From contig NZ_JAPKNH010000006.1 of NCBI RefSeq assembly GCF_026344005.1, positions 244,595 through 308,594 on the forward strand: 64,000 bases of DNA. The letters run 5' to 3'. The position numbers and the translations under genes were made by a program. Below are positions 17,055 to 26,416 of the stretch, one piece after another (the first letter of the stretch is position 1; each line of letters begins with the position of its first letter). The DNA is from Kaistia terrae (GTDB lineage: Bacteria; Pseudomonadota; Alphaproteobacteria; Rhizobiales; Kaistiaceae). The notes under the pieces are model-generated. The model worked only from the letters and a program-made list of their open reading frames with translations. It was not told the DNA's origin and searched no databases.

Positions 17055-19517
17055 ATGGGTGAGGTAGGGCCTCCAATCCGGCCGCCCCCCATTTCCAAAC
17101 TGGACATTATTTACTTGGCCAAGAAGCCAGAAACTCCCCCCAAAGCCGCCAAGGTACGGACGCCCGGCGCGAGATCCGCGACGCGTTCCGCGGCCTTCGC
17201 CAAGGCCTCCGGCAAGCCGGTCGCCCCCGTCGCCCCGCCCGCCAACGGCATGCCGTCGCGCGAGGCGATCCTCGCTTATATCGCCGAGCATCCCGGCAAG
17301 GCGACCAAGCGCGAAATCTCGAAGCATTTCGGCATTTCCGGCGGCGCCCGCATCGCGCTGAAGCGCACGCTCAAGGAATTGAGCGAGGATGGCCTCGTCG
17401 AGAAGAACCGCAAGAAGCTGTCGCGTCCGGGCGATATTCCGCCCGTCACCGTTCTGCTGATCACCGAGCGCGACGAGCATGGCGAATTCGTCGCCCAGCC
17501 GGCGCTCTGGGATACCGATCACGGCCCCGCGCCGCGCATCCTGATCCGGCTGAGCCGCGGCAAGCCGCTGGTACCGGCCCCCGGCATCGGCGACCGCGTG
17601 CTGTCGCATGTCGATGCCGCCGATCTCGAAGAGACCGGCTTCGCCCATGTCGGCCGCCTGATCAAGGTGCTCGAAAAGCGGGCTGCGTCTATTCTCGGCG
17701 TCATCCGCATCACGCCCGGCGGCGCGCGCGTCCTGCCGGTCGATCGCAAGCAGAAGGAAGCCGAAGTCGAGGCCGAAGACCTGAACGGCGCCAAGAATGG
17801 CGATCTCGTTTCGGTCGAGGCCAAGCGGATGTCGCGCTTCGGCCTGCCGCGCGTTCGCGTCGTCGAGATCATCGGCGACATGTCGAGCGAGAAGGCGGTC
17901 TCGATGATCGCCATTCACGCGCATGACATTCCCTACATCTTCCCGCCGCAGGTGCTGGAAGACGCCGAGAAGGCCAAGCCCGCCAAGCTTTCCGGCGGCC
18001 GCGAGGATTGGCGTCAGGTTCCGCTCGTCACCATCGATCCGGTCGATGCCAAGGATCACGACGATGCGGTCTATGCCGAGCCGGATACCGATCCGGAAAA
18101 TCCCGGCGGCTTCCTCGTCACCGTCGCCATCGCCGACGTCGCCTGGTATGTGCGGCCGAATTCGGCGCTCGACCGCGAGGCGCTGAAGCGCGGCAATTCG
18201 GTCTATTTCCCCGACCGCGTCGTGCCGATGCTGCCGGAGCGCATCTCGAACGATCTCTGCTCGCTGCGCGAGGGCGAGGATCGTCCGGCCCTGGCCGTGA
18301 AGATGCAGTTCTCGGCCGAGGGCAAGAAGAAGTTCCATTGGTTCCACCGCATCATGATGCGGTCGGCGGCCAAGCTCTCCTACCAGCAGGCGCAGGCGGC
18401 GATCGACGGTCGCCCCGACGACAAGTCCGGCCCGTTGCTGGAGCCGATCCTGAAGCCGCTCTGGGCGGCCTATGCCGTCATGAAGCGCGGCCGCGACAAC
18501 CGCGAGCCGCTCGATCTCGACCTGCCGGAACGCAAGGTCGTCGTCGGCGCGGATGGCGGAATCGACAAGATCATCATTCCCGAACGCCTCGACGCCCACA
18601 AGCTGATCGAGGAGTTCATGATCCAGGCGAACGTCGCCGCGGCGGAAACGCTGGAGCGCAAGGGTTCGCCGCTCGTCTATCGCGTGCATGACCAGCCCTC
18701 GCTGGCCAAGCTCGAATCGCTGCGCGAGTTCCTCGCCACGATCGAGATGAACCTGCCGAAGAGCGGTAATCTGCGCCCAAGCAACTTCAACACGATCCTC
18801 GATCGGGTGAAGAACGGTGAGCACGCCGCGCTCGTCAACGAGGTGGTGCTGCGCTCGCAGAGCCAGGCGATCTACAGCCCGGACAATATCGGCCACTTCG
18901 GCCTCAATCTGCGCCGCTATGCCCACTTCACCTCGCCGATCCGCCGCTATGCCGATCTGATCGTCCATCGTGCCCTGGTGCGCTCGCTCGAAATGGGCGA
19001 GGGCGGTCTCCAGGACGGCATGGACAAGGATCTGGCCGCGATCGCCGAAGAGATCTCGACGGCCGAACGCCGAGCGATGGCTGCCGAGCGCGAGACGATT
19101 GATCGTCTCGTCGCGCATTGGCTGGCGGACCGCATCGGCGCGCAGTTCCAGGGCCGGATCGCCGGCGTCACCCGCGCCGGACTGTTCGTCAAGCTGGCCG
19201 AGACGGGCGCCGATGGCTTCGTGCCGATCGGCTCGATCGGCTCGGACTACTACCAGTTCGACGAAGCGCGTCAGGCCGTCATCGGCTCGCGCGATGGCGA
19301 GATGTTCCGCCTCGGCGACAATGTCGACGTCAAGCTTGTCGAAGTGGCGCCGGTCGCCGGTGCGCTGCGCTTCGAGCTTATGTCGGACGGCAAGACGCTG
19401 CCCAAGCATGAGCGCAAGGTTGCCGGCGGGGATTATCGTCCGCATGGCGGGCGTCCCATGGGCGGTCGACCGACGGGCGGCCCGTTCAAGGGCCGGCCGG
19501 GTGCCAAGCGGCGCTAA
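17055..19517 (+). CDS. rnr: ribonuclease R
   Basis: RNase R is a processive 3'-5' exonuclease for structured RNA. The 820-residue reading shows a winged-helix (about 75-120, EAILAYIAEHPGKATKREISKHF), cold-shock domains, the RNB catalytic domain with TIDPVDAKDHDDAVYAE holding the metal-binding Asp residues, FTSPIRRYADLIVHRAL, and an S1 domain (about 695-780). The tail is Gly-Arg-Pro-rich. The start is uncertain: a TTG at 17115 would give LAKKPETPPK, which resembles the usual MAKKP start, and neither site has a good Shine-Dalgarno. Confidence 0.95.
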   Translation: MGEVGPPIRPPPISKLDIIYLAKKPETPPKAAKVRTPGARSATRSAAFAKASGKPVAPVAPPANGMPSREAILAYIAEHPGKATKREISKHFGISGGARIALKRTLKELSEDGLVEKNRKKLSRPGDIPPVTVLLITERDEHGEFVAQPALWDTDHGPAPRILIRLSRGKPLVPAPGIGDRVLSHVDAADLEETGFAHVGRLIKVLEKRAASILGVIRITPGGARVLPVDRKQKEAEVEAEDLNGAKNGDLVSVEAKRMSRFGLPRVRVVEIIGDMSSEKAVSMIAIHAHDIPYIFPPQVLEDAEKAKPAKLSGGREDWRQVPLVTIDPVDAKDHDDAVYAEPDTDPENPGGFLVTVAIADVAWYVRPNSALDREALKRGNSVYFPDRVVPMLPERISNDLCSLREGEDRPALAVKMQFSAEGKKKFHWFHRIMMRSAAKLSYQQAQAAIDGRPDDKSGPLLEPILKPLWAAYAVMKRGRDNREPLDLDLPERKVVVGADGGIDKIIIPERLDAHKLIEEFMIQANVAAAETLERKGSPLVYRVHDQPSLAKLESLREFLATIEMNLPKSGNLRPSNFNTILDRVKNGEHAALVNEVVLRSQSQAIYSPDNIGHFGLNLRRYAHFTSPIRRYADLIVHRALVRSLEMGEGGLQDGMDKDLAAIAEEISTAERRAMAAERETIDRLVAHWLADRIGAQFQGRIAGVTRAGLFVKLAETGADGFVPIGSIGSDYYQFDEARQAVIGSRDGEMFRLGDNVDVKLVEVAPVAGALRFELMSDGKTLPKHERKVAGGDYRPHGGRPMGGRPTGGPFKGRPGAKRR

Positions 19518-19672
19518 GCCTCAAGGAGAAAAGCGGAGATCCTGTCGCTGCGAATGAAGGCGACAGGACTTTGGGAAATCTCCTATCGTAGAGGCAAGAC
19601 ACCGGCGCCTTTTGTCCCTATTAACCTTGGCGGGCCATAAGGGACGCTGGCCAAGGACGGGGCAGGAGACGC

Positions 19673-21316
19673 ATGGTTTCGCCGGATTATGAGACGCACG
19701 AAGTCATCAACCAGGTCGCGCACCGCGTTGGAGCGAACCTATATGCGTCCGACCCGGTGCTGGCGGCCCTTGTCGAGGGCTTGCCCCGACCGGTCGTAGA
19801 CGGCCTGGCGGCGCATGGCGCGCAGTGGGGATCGACCGAAATGGCCGATCTGGCCCGGCTCGCCAACGCGGTGCCGCCGGTCCTGAAAACCCATGACGCG
19901 GCCGGGCGCCGCGCCGATACGGTCGAATTCCATCCCGCCTATCACGCCCTCATGCGGCGCAGCGTGGACGCCGGCCTGCAGGCGTCGATCTGGGATGCCA
20001 GCGGCGACGAGGCCAGCGTTCGCGCCGTGGCCCGTGCCGCCCGCATCTACATGACGGCGCAGGTCGAGGCCGGCCATGTCGGCGCCATGTCGGTGACGAG
20101 CGCCAGCGTGGCGGCTCTCGCCCACGCGCCAAAGCTCGCCGAAACCTGGCTGCCGATGATTCGCTCGCGCCGCTACGATTCGCGCGTCATTCCCGCCGCC
20201 CAGAAGGGCGGGGCGCTGTTCGCCTTCGCCACTACCGAAAAGCAGGGCGGTTCCGACCTGCGCGCCAGCTCGACACGGGCGGAGGCGTCGGGTGACGGCA
20301 GCTATCGCATTGTCGGCCACAAATGGTTCGTCTCGTCGCCGATGAGCGACGCGTTGCTGGTGCTGGCGCAGACGCTGGAGGGGCTTTCGCTCTTCCTGGT
20401 GCCGCGCTTCCTGCCGGACGGCAAGCGCAACCCGATCCGCCTGACCCGCCTCAAGGACAAGCTCGGCACGCGCTCCAACGCGGTCGCCGAGATCGATTTC
20501 CCGGGTACGACGGGGTACCTCGTCGGCGAGGCCGGGCGTGGCGTTTCGACCATCAACGAAACGGTGACGCTGACCCGCGTCGACAGCGCGCTGACGTCTG
20601 CCGGCATTGCCCGCGCCGCGCTTTCGGAAGCCGTGCACAATGCCCGCCATCGCAAGGCCTTTGGCGCGCCGCTGATCGACCAGCCGCTGATGACCCGCGT
20701 CCTGGCCGACATGGCGCTCGACGTCACGGCGTCGGCGGCGCTCGCGTTCCGGCTGGCCGAAGCGGTCGACCGCTCGCATGACGACCCGCTCGAGGCCGCC
20801 TTTGCCCGGCTGATGACGCCGGTGGTCAAGTACTGGATCACCAAGGTGACGCCGGCTGTCGTCGCCGAGGCGATCGAATGCGTCGGCGGCAATGGCTATG
20901 TCGAGGAAAGCCACCTGGCGCGGCTGTATCGCGACTCGCTCGCGCCGGCGCTGGCAGATGGCTCCGGCAACGTGCTCTGCCTCGACGTGCTGCGCATCCT
21001 GCGCCGCTCATCCGATTCGCTCGAAGCGGTGCTGCGGGTGATCGAGGATGGTCTGGGCCAGTCCGCCCGCTCGACGCTCAACGTGCTGCGCGCCGCGACG
21101 GCGGTGTCGCTGGCCGACGAGGGTTCGGCGCGCATCCTGGTCGAACAGCTGGCGATGACGGTGGCCGCCGCTGCCATGCGTCGCCACTTCCCGGCTGTGA
21201 TCGCCGATGCGTTCCTGGAATCGCGTCTCGGCAAGCCCTGGCGCTCGACCTACGGCATGCTCGACGCGCGCTTTGATGCGCGCGCCTTCGTCGATTACAT
21301 CTGCCCGAAGGGCTGA
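19673..21316 (+). CDS. aidB: AidB-like acyl-CoA dehydrogenase family protein
   Basis: The 547-residue flavoprotein begins with [11 protein letters not shown], the AidB-type N-terminus, and has the acyl-CoA dehydrogenase signatures [14 protein letters not shown] (FAD site) and [12 protein letters not shown]. AidB is induced in the adaptive response to alkylation in E. coli and binds DNA; its exact reaction is unsettled. The C-terminal helical extension (450-547) needed for the AidB tetramer is present. The 3' end overlaps the convergent ruvX gene by 22 bp. No ada or alkB lies nearby. Confidence 0.88.
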   Translation: MVSPDYETHEVINQVAHRVGANLYASDPVLAALVEGLPRPVVDGLAAHGAQWGSTEMADLARLANAVPPVLKTHDAAGRRADTVEFHPAYHALMRRSVDAGLQASIWDASGDEASVRAVARAARIYMTAQVEAGHVGAMSVTSASVAALAHAPKLAETWLPMIRSRRYDSRVIPAAQKGGALFAFATTEKQGGSDLRASSTRAEASGDGSYRIVGHKWFVSSPMSDALLVLAQTLEGLSLFLVPRFLPDGKRNPIRLTRLKDKLGTRSNAVAEIDFPGTTGYLVGEAGRGVSTINETVTLTRVDSALTSAGIARAALSEAVHNARHRKAFGAPLIDQPLMTRVLADMALDVTASAALAFRLAEAVDRSHDDPLEAAFARLMTPVVKYWITKVTPAVVAEAIECVGGNGYVEESHLARLYRDSLAPALADGSGNVLCLDVLRILRRSSDSLEAVLRVIEDGLGQSARSTLNVLRAATAVSLADEGSARILVEQLAMTVAAAAMRRHFPAVIADAFLESRLGKPWRSTYGMLDARFDARAFVDYICPKG

Positions 21317-21816
21317 TCCTCATCACGCGCGTCTGCAAGGTCGCGCGTGATCTTCTGCATGCGGTCGAGCGCGCCCTGCAGGATGAAGGCGGCCGCCATC
21401 TTGTCGACCAGCTCGCCGCGCCGCTTGCGGCTGGTATCGGCCTCCAGCAGCGTCCGCGTCACCGCGACCGTCGATAGCCGCTCATCCCAGAACGACACCG
21501 AGATATCGATCTTCGGCAGCAGGTTGCGCACGAAGGCGCGCGTCGCCTGGGCGCGCGGGCCTTCCGATCCATCCATGTTGAGCGGCAGGCCGATGACGAT
21601 GCCCGCCACTTCGCGCTGGCCGATGATCTTGATCAGCGCCTCGACATCCTGGGTGAATTTCACCCGGTTGATCAGCACCAGCGGCGAGGCGATGCGCCGA
21701 CCGAGATCCGAAATCGCCACCCCGATCGTCTTGGTGCCGAGATCGAGGCCGATCACGGCCGCCGCCGGCTTGAGAGCCTGCTGCAGTTCGGCCAGATCCA
21801 GGATGGTGCCGGGCAT
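21295..21816 (-). CDS. ruvX: Holliday junction resolvase-like protein RuvX (YqgF)
   Basis: The 173-residue RNase H-fold protein has [18 protein letters not shown] (first metal-binding Asp), [14 protein letters not shown] and [13 protein letters not shown] with later Asp. The family acts in 16S rRNA 5'-end maturation and has been proposed as a Holliday junction nuclease. The ATG at 21814-21816 (MPGTILDL) is chosen because the longer frame adds a Ser-rich stretch that lies over the next gene's stop. It starts 10 bp after the YqaA-like gene ends and is probably in one transcript with it. Confidence 0.92.
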   Translation of the reverse strand: MPGTILDLAELQQALKPAAAVIGLDLGTKTIGVAISDLGRRIASPLVLINRVKFTQDVEALIKIIGQREVAGIVIGLPLNMDGSEGPRAQATRAFVRNLLPKIDISVSFWDERLSTVAVTRTLLEADTSRKRRGELVDKMAAAFILQGALDRMQKITRDLADARDEDQPFGQM

Positions 21817-21826
21817 ATCCGCGCCT

Positions 21827-22450
21827 TCAGATGTAGATGACGGCGACGAAGCCGAGGATGACGACGAGGGTGCCGACAATCATCACGGTGGAAAAATGCC
21901 GGTCGATCATGGCGCGGGCCTGCGGGCCGAAGGCGTAGAACAGGCCGGCCACCAGGAGGAAACGCAGACCCCGCGTGATGATGCAGGCGATGATGAAGGT
22001 CCAGAGGTTCAGATGGGCGACGCCCGAGGCGATCGTCACCAGCTTGAACGGGATCGGCGTCAGCCCCTTGGCGACGATGATCCAGCCGCCCCATTCGTCG
22101 AAGCGAAGCTGGAAGGTGTTGAAGGCTTCCTGCAGCTTGTAGAAGGCGATGACCGGCTGGCCGATCGCCTCATAAAGCCCGGCGCCGATGGCATAGCCGG
22201 CCAGACCGCCAAGCACCGAGGCGACCGTGCAGACGAGGGCTGCGATCCAGGCGCGATCGCGCCGCGCCAGCACGATGGCGGCCAGGATCGGATCGGGCGG
22301 TATCGGGAAGAACGAAGCCTCGGCGAAGGACACGGCCGCCAGCAGCCAGAGCGCATGCGGCCCGGCCGACAGTTCCATGACCCTGTCGAAGAGCCGCTTC
22401 ATCAGTCCACGGCGGGCATTGGTCGGCGCGCTTGCTTCCATGTCCGTCAA
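21827..22450 (-). CDS. DedA/YqaA family inner membrane protein
   Basis: This 207-residue protein has about five hydrophobic segments and the SNARE-associated/VTT pattern: [20 protein letters not shown], a Gly-rich re-entrant [14 protein letters not shown] and [16 protein letters not shown]. DedA relatives are lipid scramblases or half-transporters, and the YqaA subgroup is less studied. The gene lies just upstream of ruvX on the same strand. Confidence 0.88.
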   Translation of the reverse strand: MTDMEASAPTNARRGLMKRLFDRVMELSAGPHALWLLAAVSFAEASFFPIPPDPILAAIVLARRDRAWIAALVCTVASVLGGLAGYAIGAGLYEAIGQPVIAFYKLQEAFNTFQLRFDEWGGWIIVAKGLTPIPFKLVTIASGVAHLNLWTFIIACIITRGLRFLLVAGLFYAFGPQARAMIDRHFSTVMIVGTLVVILGFVAVIYI

Positions 22451-22611
22451 AATTCCTCTGGTCGGTTATCCCGCCCTTATCGGGGATCGCGCCGCGCGCG
22501 GCAAGCAAGGTGCTTCCTGACGCGGCAAGATTGCGCGGCGTCGGGGCTGTTTAATCCATCTCCGACCGCCATATTGGGTCTGAAATTCGACAGAAGCATG
22601 GATCGCAAAAC

Positions 22612-23313
22612 ATGAAGCTCACCTGGCTCGGCCATTCCGCCTTTCGCGTCGAGATCGATGGCGCCGTCATCCTGATCGACCCGTTCTTCACCGGGAACCC
22701 CAGCTTTCCCGGCAATGCCGATGCCTGGAAACGCGGCGTCACGCACATCCTACTGACGCATGGCCATGGCGATCACCTCGGCGACACGGTCGCGATTGCG
22801 AAGGAGACGGGCGCCAAAGTGGTGGCCGATGCCGATCTCGCCGATTATCTCGCCCACAAGGGCGTTGCCAAGGTCGACCCGATGAATTCGGGCGGGACCA
22901 CCGACCAGGGCGCGTTCCGTGTCTCGATGACGGTGGCGCACCATTCTTCCGCCACGCTGGACGAGAATGGCGTCTCGCATTCGCTCGGCCATCCGCATGG
23001 CCTGGTCATCGCCGCGCCGGGCGAGAAGACGCTCTATCACGCCGGCGATACCGACATTTTTTCCGACATGGCGCTGATCGACGAGATCTACCAGCCGAAG
23101 ATCGGAATCCTGCCGATCGGCGATCGCTTCACCATGGGCGGCAAGGTGGCGGCGCTGGCGGCTCGGCGCTTCTTCCATTTCGACACGGTGATTCCCTGCC
23201 ACTACGGCACGTTCGGCCTGCTCGACTCAACGGCGGACAAATTTGTCGAGGGCATGAAGGGCGCCGAGACGCAGGTTCTGGTGGCCGGAATCGGTGAGAC
23301 GCTGACGCTCTGA
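22612..23313 (+). CDS. UPF0173 metal-dependent hydrolase (metallo-beta-lactamase fold)
   Basis: The 233-residue protein has the metal ligands of the MBL fold: [28 protein letters not shown] and PCHYGTF. The start [11 protein letters not shown] is typical of the UlaG-like UPF0173 group, which is widely conserved with no confirmed substrate. It stands alone, followed by a long intergenic palindrome. The ATG has no strong ribosome site, though the length fits the family exactly. Confidence 0.9.
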   Translation: MKLTWLGHSAFRVEIDGAVILIDPFFTGNPSFPGNADAWKRGVTHILLTHGHGDHLGDTVAIAKETGAKVVADADLADYLAHKGVAKVDPMNSGGTTDQGAFRVSMTVAHHSSATLDENGVSHSLGHPHGLVIAAPGEKTLYHAGDTDIFSDMALIDEIYQPKIGILPIGDRFTMGGKVAALAARRFFHFDTVIPCHYGTFGLLDSTADKFVEGMKGAETQVLVAGIGETLTL

Positions 23314-23342
23314 AGACGGGATCGGTTTGGAAAAGCCAGCCT

Positions 23343-23472
23343 TCTTCACCTCTCCCTGAGGGAGAGGTCGACGGCCGCAGGCCGGCGGGTGAGGGTTTAC
23401 GGCCTCACCGGATGGTTCCCTAAACCCTCACCCGGAGCTGCGCTCCGACCTCTCCCTCAGGGAGAGGTGAGA
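23343..23472. repeat. long intergenic inverted repeat (rhizobial RIME/BIME-like)
   Basis: CACCTCTCCCTGAGGGAGAGGT and its mirror near 23448-23470 bracket about 90 bp that itself holds GGGTGAGGGTTTA and TAAACCCTCACCC arms. The unit can fold into one long hairpin. It lies between convergent genes. A partial copy occurs at 8451. This class of nested palindrome is known from rhizobial intergenic regions; a role at mRNA ends is inferred. Confidence 0.75.
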
Positions 23473-23523
23473 AGCACTGGCCCAGGCCACCTCGGCATAG
23501 CCGCGGGAAGAAGAAGACAAAAG

Positions 23524-23556
23524 AAAAGGCCGGCGAAAACGCCGGCCTTTTGTATC
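23524..23556. terminator. bidirectional terminator downstream of sciP
   Basis: AAAAGGCCGGCG-AAAA-CGCCGGCCTTTT is a perfect 8-bp-plus stem with A and T tracts, 35 bp after the sciP stop on the minus strand. Confidence 0.9.
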
Positions 23557-23590
23557 GTTTGACGGTCAACCGGAGAGCCGGCCGCCGGAT

Positions 23591-23866
23591 CTACTGGCGA
23601 TACTGTTGAATCCGCGTCGTCCGAAGCCCGGCAAGGCCGTGCTGGTCGATCGATTGCTGCCAGGAGATGAACTCCTCGACGGTCAGCGTATAACGCTGAC
23701 ACGCCTCTTCAAGGCTGAGCAGGCCCCCCCGCACCGCCGCGACAACTTCTGCCTTACGGCGGATAACCCAACGTTTCGTGTCCCGCGGCGGCAAATCTGC
23801 GATCGTAAGCGGACTACCGTCCGGTCCGATGACATATTTGACGCGCGGACGCATTTGATCGGTCAT
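23591..23866 (-). CDS. sciP: CtrA inhibitor SciP (DUF1153)
   Basis: SciP is a small helix-turn-helix protein that binds CtrA at promoters and blocks RNA polymerase recruitment in G1 cells. The 91-residue product MTDQMRPRVKYVIGPDG-SPLTIADLPP then WVIRRKAEVVAAVRGGLLSLEEACQRY (HTH) and LTVEEFISWQ matches the DUF1153 family along its full length. The ATG at 23866 is taken over one five codons upstream because MTD is the usual family start. A TTAA-N7-CTAA box lies 56-70 bp upstream, consistent with CtrA control. Confidence 0.93.
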   Translation of the reverse strand: MTDQMRPRVKYVIGPDGSPLTIADLPPRDTKRWVIRRKAEVVAAVRGGLLSLEEACQRYTLTVEEFISWQQSIDQHGLAGLRTTRIQQYRQ

Positions 23867-23921
23867 TCTACTCTCACACACTCAACCTGACCTTGTCGAA
23901 AGCGAGAATACGACGTGGGCT

Positions 23922-23936
23922 TTAAAAATTGACTAA
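23922..23936 (-). promoter_or_regulatory. candidate CtrA box upstream of sciP
   Basis: TTAA-AAATTGA-CTAA differs from the full CtrA consensus TTAA-N7-TTAA by one base. It lies 56-70 bp before the sciP start codon. Caulobacter sciP is directly activated by CtrA, so the position makes sense. The rest of the 327-bp gap between sciP and mnmA shows no gene. Confidence 0.5.
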
Positions 23937-24193
23937 GCCCTCGGCAACAATTCGGTAAGGTTTGCAAGGGCCTGCGGAGCGTGTGATCGGCAGGGATGCA
24001 CCCTGCGTCAGGATGGGGCCGGTCGCGAATATCCGCCATTTCCGTGGCCTTGGCGGGGTGCGAGAGCGCGCTTGCGCCTTGAAGATGACGCGATCGCCGC
24101 TATAGTCCGGCCGTTAACGCGGCTCTGCCGCCTCATGCGTTTCTGCCGCATTTCAGAAATAAATCGCGCGGCATTCCGGCAAGGCCTACCACC

Positions 24194-25387
24194 ATGCTCA
24201 ACAGTCTCGAACTTCCCGGCCGCCCTGAAGACACGCGCATCGTCGTCGCGATGTCCGGCGGGGTCGATTCCTCGGTTGTGGCGGGACTGCTGAAACGCGA
24301 GGGCTATGACGTCGTCGGCATGACGCTGCAGCTCTACGATCATGGCGAGGCGACGCACCGCAAGGGCGCCTGTTGCGCTGGCCAGGATATTCACGACGCC
24401 CGCCGCGTCGCGGAAAAGCTCGATATCCCGCATTACGTGCTCGATTACGAAGAGCGTTTTCGCAAGTCGGTGATCGACCGTTTTGCCGAAAGCTACATCG
24501 CCGGCGAAACACCGATTCCCTGCGTCTCGTGCAACCAGACGGTCAAGTTCTCCGACCTCTTGACGACGGCGCGCGAACTGGGCGCTGCTGCGCTTGCCAC
24601 CGGCCATTATGTCCGGAGCCGTTTGCAGGCGAATGGCCATCGCGCCATGTTCCGCCCGGCCGATCTCGACCGCGACCAGAGCTATTTCCTGTTCGCGACG
24701 ACGCCGGAGCAGCTCGATTTCATCCGCTTCCCGCTCGGCCATCTGACCAAGCCGGAGACGCGCGAAATCGCCCGCGAACTCGGCCTGGAAATCGCCGACA
24801 AGCATGACAGCCAGGACATCTGCTTCGTGCCGAACGGAAGATATTCCGACGTCATCGAGCGTCTGAAGCCGGGTGCGGCCGAAGGCGGCGATATCGTGCA
24901 TATCGACGGCCATGTGCTCGGCCGGCATGAAGGCATCATTCATTACACGGTCGGCCAGCGGCGCGGCCTCGGCATCGCATCCGCCGATCCGCTCTATGTC
25001 ATCCATCTCGATGCCTCGCGCGGTCGCGTCATCGTCGGCCCGCGCGAGGCGCTCGCCGCCCGCCGGCTGGTGCTGCGCAACGTCAACTGGCTGGGCGACG
25101 CGCCGCTGGAAGCGATCGGGCCGGAGGGCATGGAAATCTACGCCCGCGTGCGCTCGACGCGTCCGCCGCAGCGGGCCGAGATCGTCCACAGGGACGGCGA
25201 GACGCTGATCTCGCTGCTCGACGGAGAAACCGGGGTCGCCCCCGGTCAGGCCTGCGTGTTCTACGCGGGCGAAGGGGAGGGGGCGCGGGTTCTCGGCGGT
25301 GGCTGGATCGCCCGCGCCGAACGCAACGCCGAGGCGGAACTGGCACTCCGCCGTTTGATCGTGCCGGAAGCCGTCGCAGCAGCTTGA
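24194..25387 (+). CDS. mnmA: tRNA 2-thiouridine(34) synthase MnmA
   Basis: MnmA adenylates and thiolates U34 of tRNA-Glu, -Gln and -Lys using sulfur from the IscS relay. The 397-residue protein has the PP-loop [18 protein letters not shown], the first catalytic Cys in [14 protein letters not shown] and the second in [12 protein letters not shown]. The C-terminal beta-barrel domains follow (about 210-390). The pmtA-like gene starts 9 bp after its stop, so the two are probably one transcript. Confidence 0.96.
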   Translation: MLNSLELPGRPEDTRIVVAMSGGVDSSVVAGLLKREGYDVVGMTLQLYDHGEATHRKGACCAGQDIHDARRVAEKLDIPHYVLDYEERFRKSVIDRFAESYIAGETPIPCVSCNQTVKFSDLLTTARELGAAALATGHYVRSRLQANGHRAMFRPADLDRDQSYFLFATTPEQLDFIRFPLGHLTKPETREIARELGLEIADKHDSQDICFVPNGRYSDVIERLKPGAAEGGDIVHIDGHVLGRHEGIIHYTVGQRRGLGIASADPLYVIHLDASRGRVIVGPREALAARRLVLRNVNWLGDAPLEAIGPEGMEIYARVRSTRPPQRAEIVHRDGETLISLLDGETGVAPGQACVFYAGEGEGARVLGGGWIARAERNAEAELALRRLIVPEAVAAA

Positions 25388-25396
25388 GGGAGAAAC

Positions 25397-26086
25397 ATGC
25401 CGGAATTCTTTGAAGACGTCGCGCGCAAGTGGAAATCATTTGCGAGCAAGCGTCGGTCGTCGCATCGCATCGATGAAAACGCTGTCCGCGACACCTATGC
25501 CCGCTGGGCGCCGATCTATGATCGGGTGTTCGGCTATGTCTTCGACTCCGGCCGTCGCGCCGCCGTCAGCTTCATCAACGAGCTTCCCTCCGGCCGCATT
25601 CTCGAATGTGGCGTCGGCACCGGCATCTCGCTCCCACACTATAGCCGCGAACACCGCATCACCGGCATCGACCTGTCGCCCGAAATGCTCGACATCGCGC
25701 GCGAGCGCGTGATCTCCGGCAAGCTCGACCATGTCGAAGGGCTGGAAGTCGCCGACGCCGGCGATCTTCAGATGGCGGACAAGAGTTTTGACACGTCGGT
25801 CGCCATGTTCGTGCTGACGGTCGTGCCCGACCCCAAGGCCGTGATGGCGGAGCTGGCCCGGGTTACGCGTCCGGGCGGCGCTGTCGTGCTGGTCAGCCAT
25901 TTTCCCGAGCAGAAGGGCTGGCGCGGCTGGATGGGCGAGAAGCTGGCGCCGCTGTCGGCGTCGCTCGGCTGGCACATGGATTTCGACATCGGCCGCATTC
26001 TGGGCCGTTCGGACCTGCGCCTGATCGACCGTCGCCGGGTCGGTCCGATCGGGTTTTTCACACTGCTTGTGTTTGAACGTGTTTGA
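25397..26086 (+). CDS. pmtA: phosphatidylethanolamine N-methyltransferase, PmtA type
   Basis: The 229-residue enzyme is a class I SAM methyltransferase with YARWAPIYDRVFGYVFDSGRR, the lipid-binding N-terminal region of rhizobial PmtA, then ILECGVGTGISLPHY (SAM motif I) and GIDLSPEMLDIAR (motif II). PmtA makes phosphatidylcholine by three methylations of phosphatidylethanolamine at the inner membrane. The start is supported by GAGGGAGAAAC before the ATG. It follows mnmA by 9 bp. Confidence 0.9.
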   Translation: MPEFFEDVARKWKSFASKRRSSHRIDENAVRDTYARWAPIYDRVFGYVFDSGRRAAVSFINELPSGRILECGVGTGISLPHYSREHRITGIDLSPEMLDIARERVISGKLDHVEGLEVADAGDLQMADKSFDTSVAMFVLTVVPDPKAVMAELARVTRPGGAVVLVSHFPEQKGWRGWMGEKLAPLSASLGWHMDFDIGRILGRSDLRLIDRRRVGPIGFFTLLVFERV

Positions 26087-26165
26087 AGTGCTGTCGATGC
26101 TTGACAGGCCTCGGCCCGGCTCCCTATAAGCGGGCCATTCCAGCCGGCGCAAGCGCCGGTCCTGG

Positions 26166-26242
26166 GGCGGAGTAGCTCAGCTGGTTAGAGCAGCGGAATC
26201 ATAATCCGCGTGTCGGGGGTTCAAGTCCCTCCTCCGCTACCA
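26166..26242 (+). tRNA. tRNA-Met (CAT anticodon), encoded CCA
   Basis: A 77-nt cloverleaf is visible: acceptor GGCGGAG/CTCCGCT (G1-U72 wobble), D arm GCTC-AGCTGGTTA-GAGC, anticodon arm with CAT in GGAATCATAATCC, T arm GGGGGTTCAAGTCCCTC and CCA end. It has no initiator C1-A72 mismatch, so it is not fMet. A lysidine-modified Ile tRNA shares the CAT anticodon and cannot be formally excluded, but the sequence matches rhizobial elongator tRNA-Met. Its 3' end is the likely attachment site of the integrase that follows. Confidence 0.93.
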
Positions 26243-26366
26243 ACATCCCTCCTCACACGTTCGCCGGCGTTCAGCTCTATATAGAAAGCCTTGAAAAGGC
26301 TTGGCTCTATGTACATGCTTGTGTCTGGGCGTTCCCCCGCATCCCGCCGTTAGTCATGGTACGGGA

Positions 26367-26404
26367 TATGGTATCGGGCCGTCCGCCGCGCTGGTGATAC
26401 CATA
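26367..26404. promoter_or_regulatory. inverted repeat TATGGTATC/GATACCATA upstream of integrase
   Basis: Two perfect 9-bp arms are separated by 20 bp and end 12 bp before the integrase ATG. An imperfect extra arm CATGGTACG lies at 26355. Such GGTATC repeats near P4-type integrases are plausible integrase arm sites or an autoregulatory operator. Confidence 0.5.
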
Positions 26405-26416
26405 GTGGGGGGATGC

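Noticed and set aside
14244..19445. Very long open frames on the minus strand opposite topA (778 codons) and rnr (800 codons)
   Set aside because: They are mirror frames caused by high GC in the third codon position; the plus-strand proteins have full family signatures.
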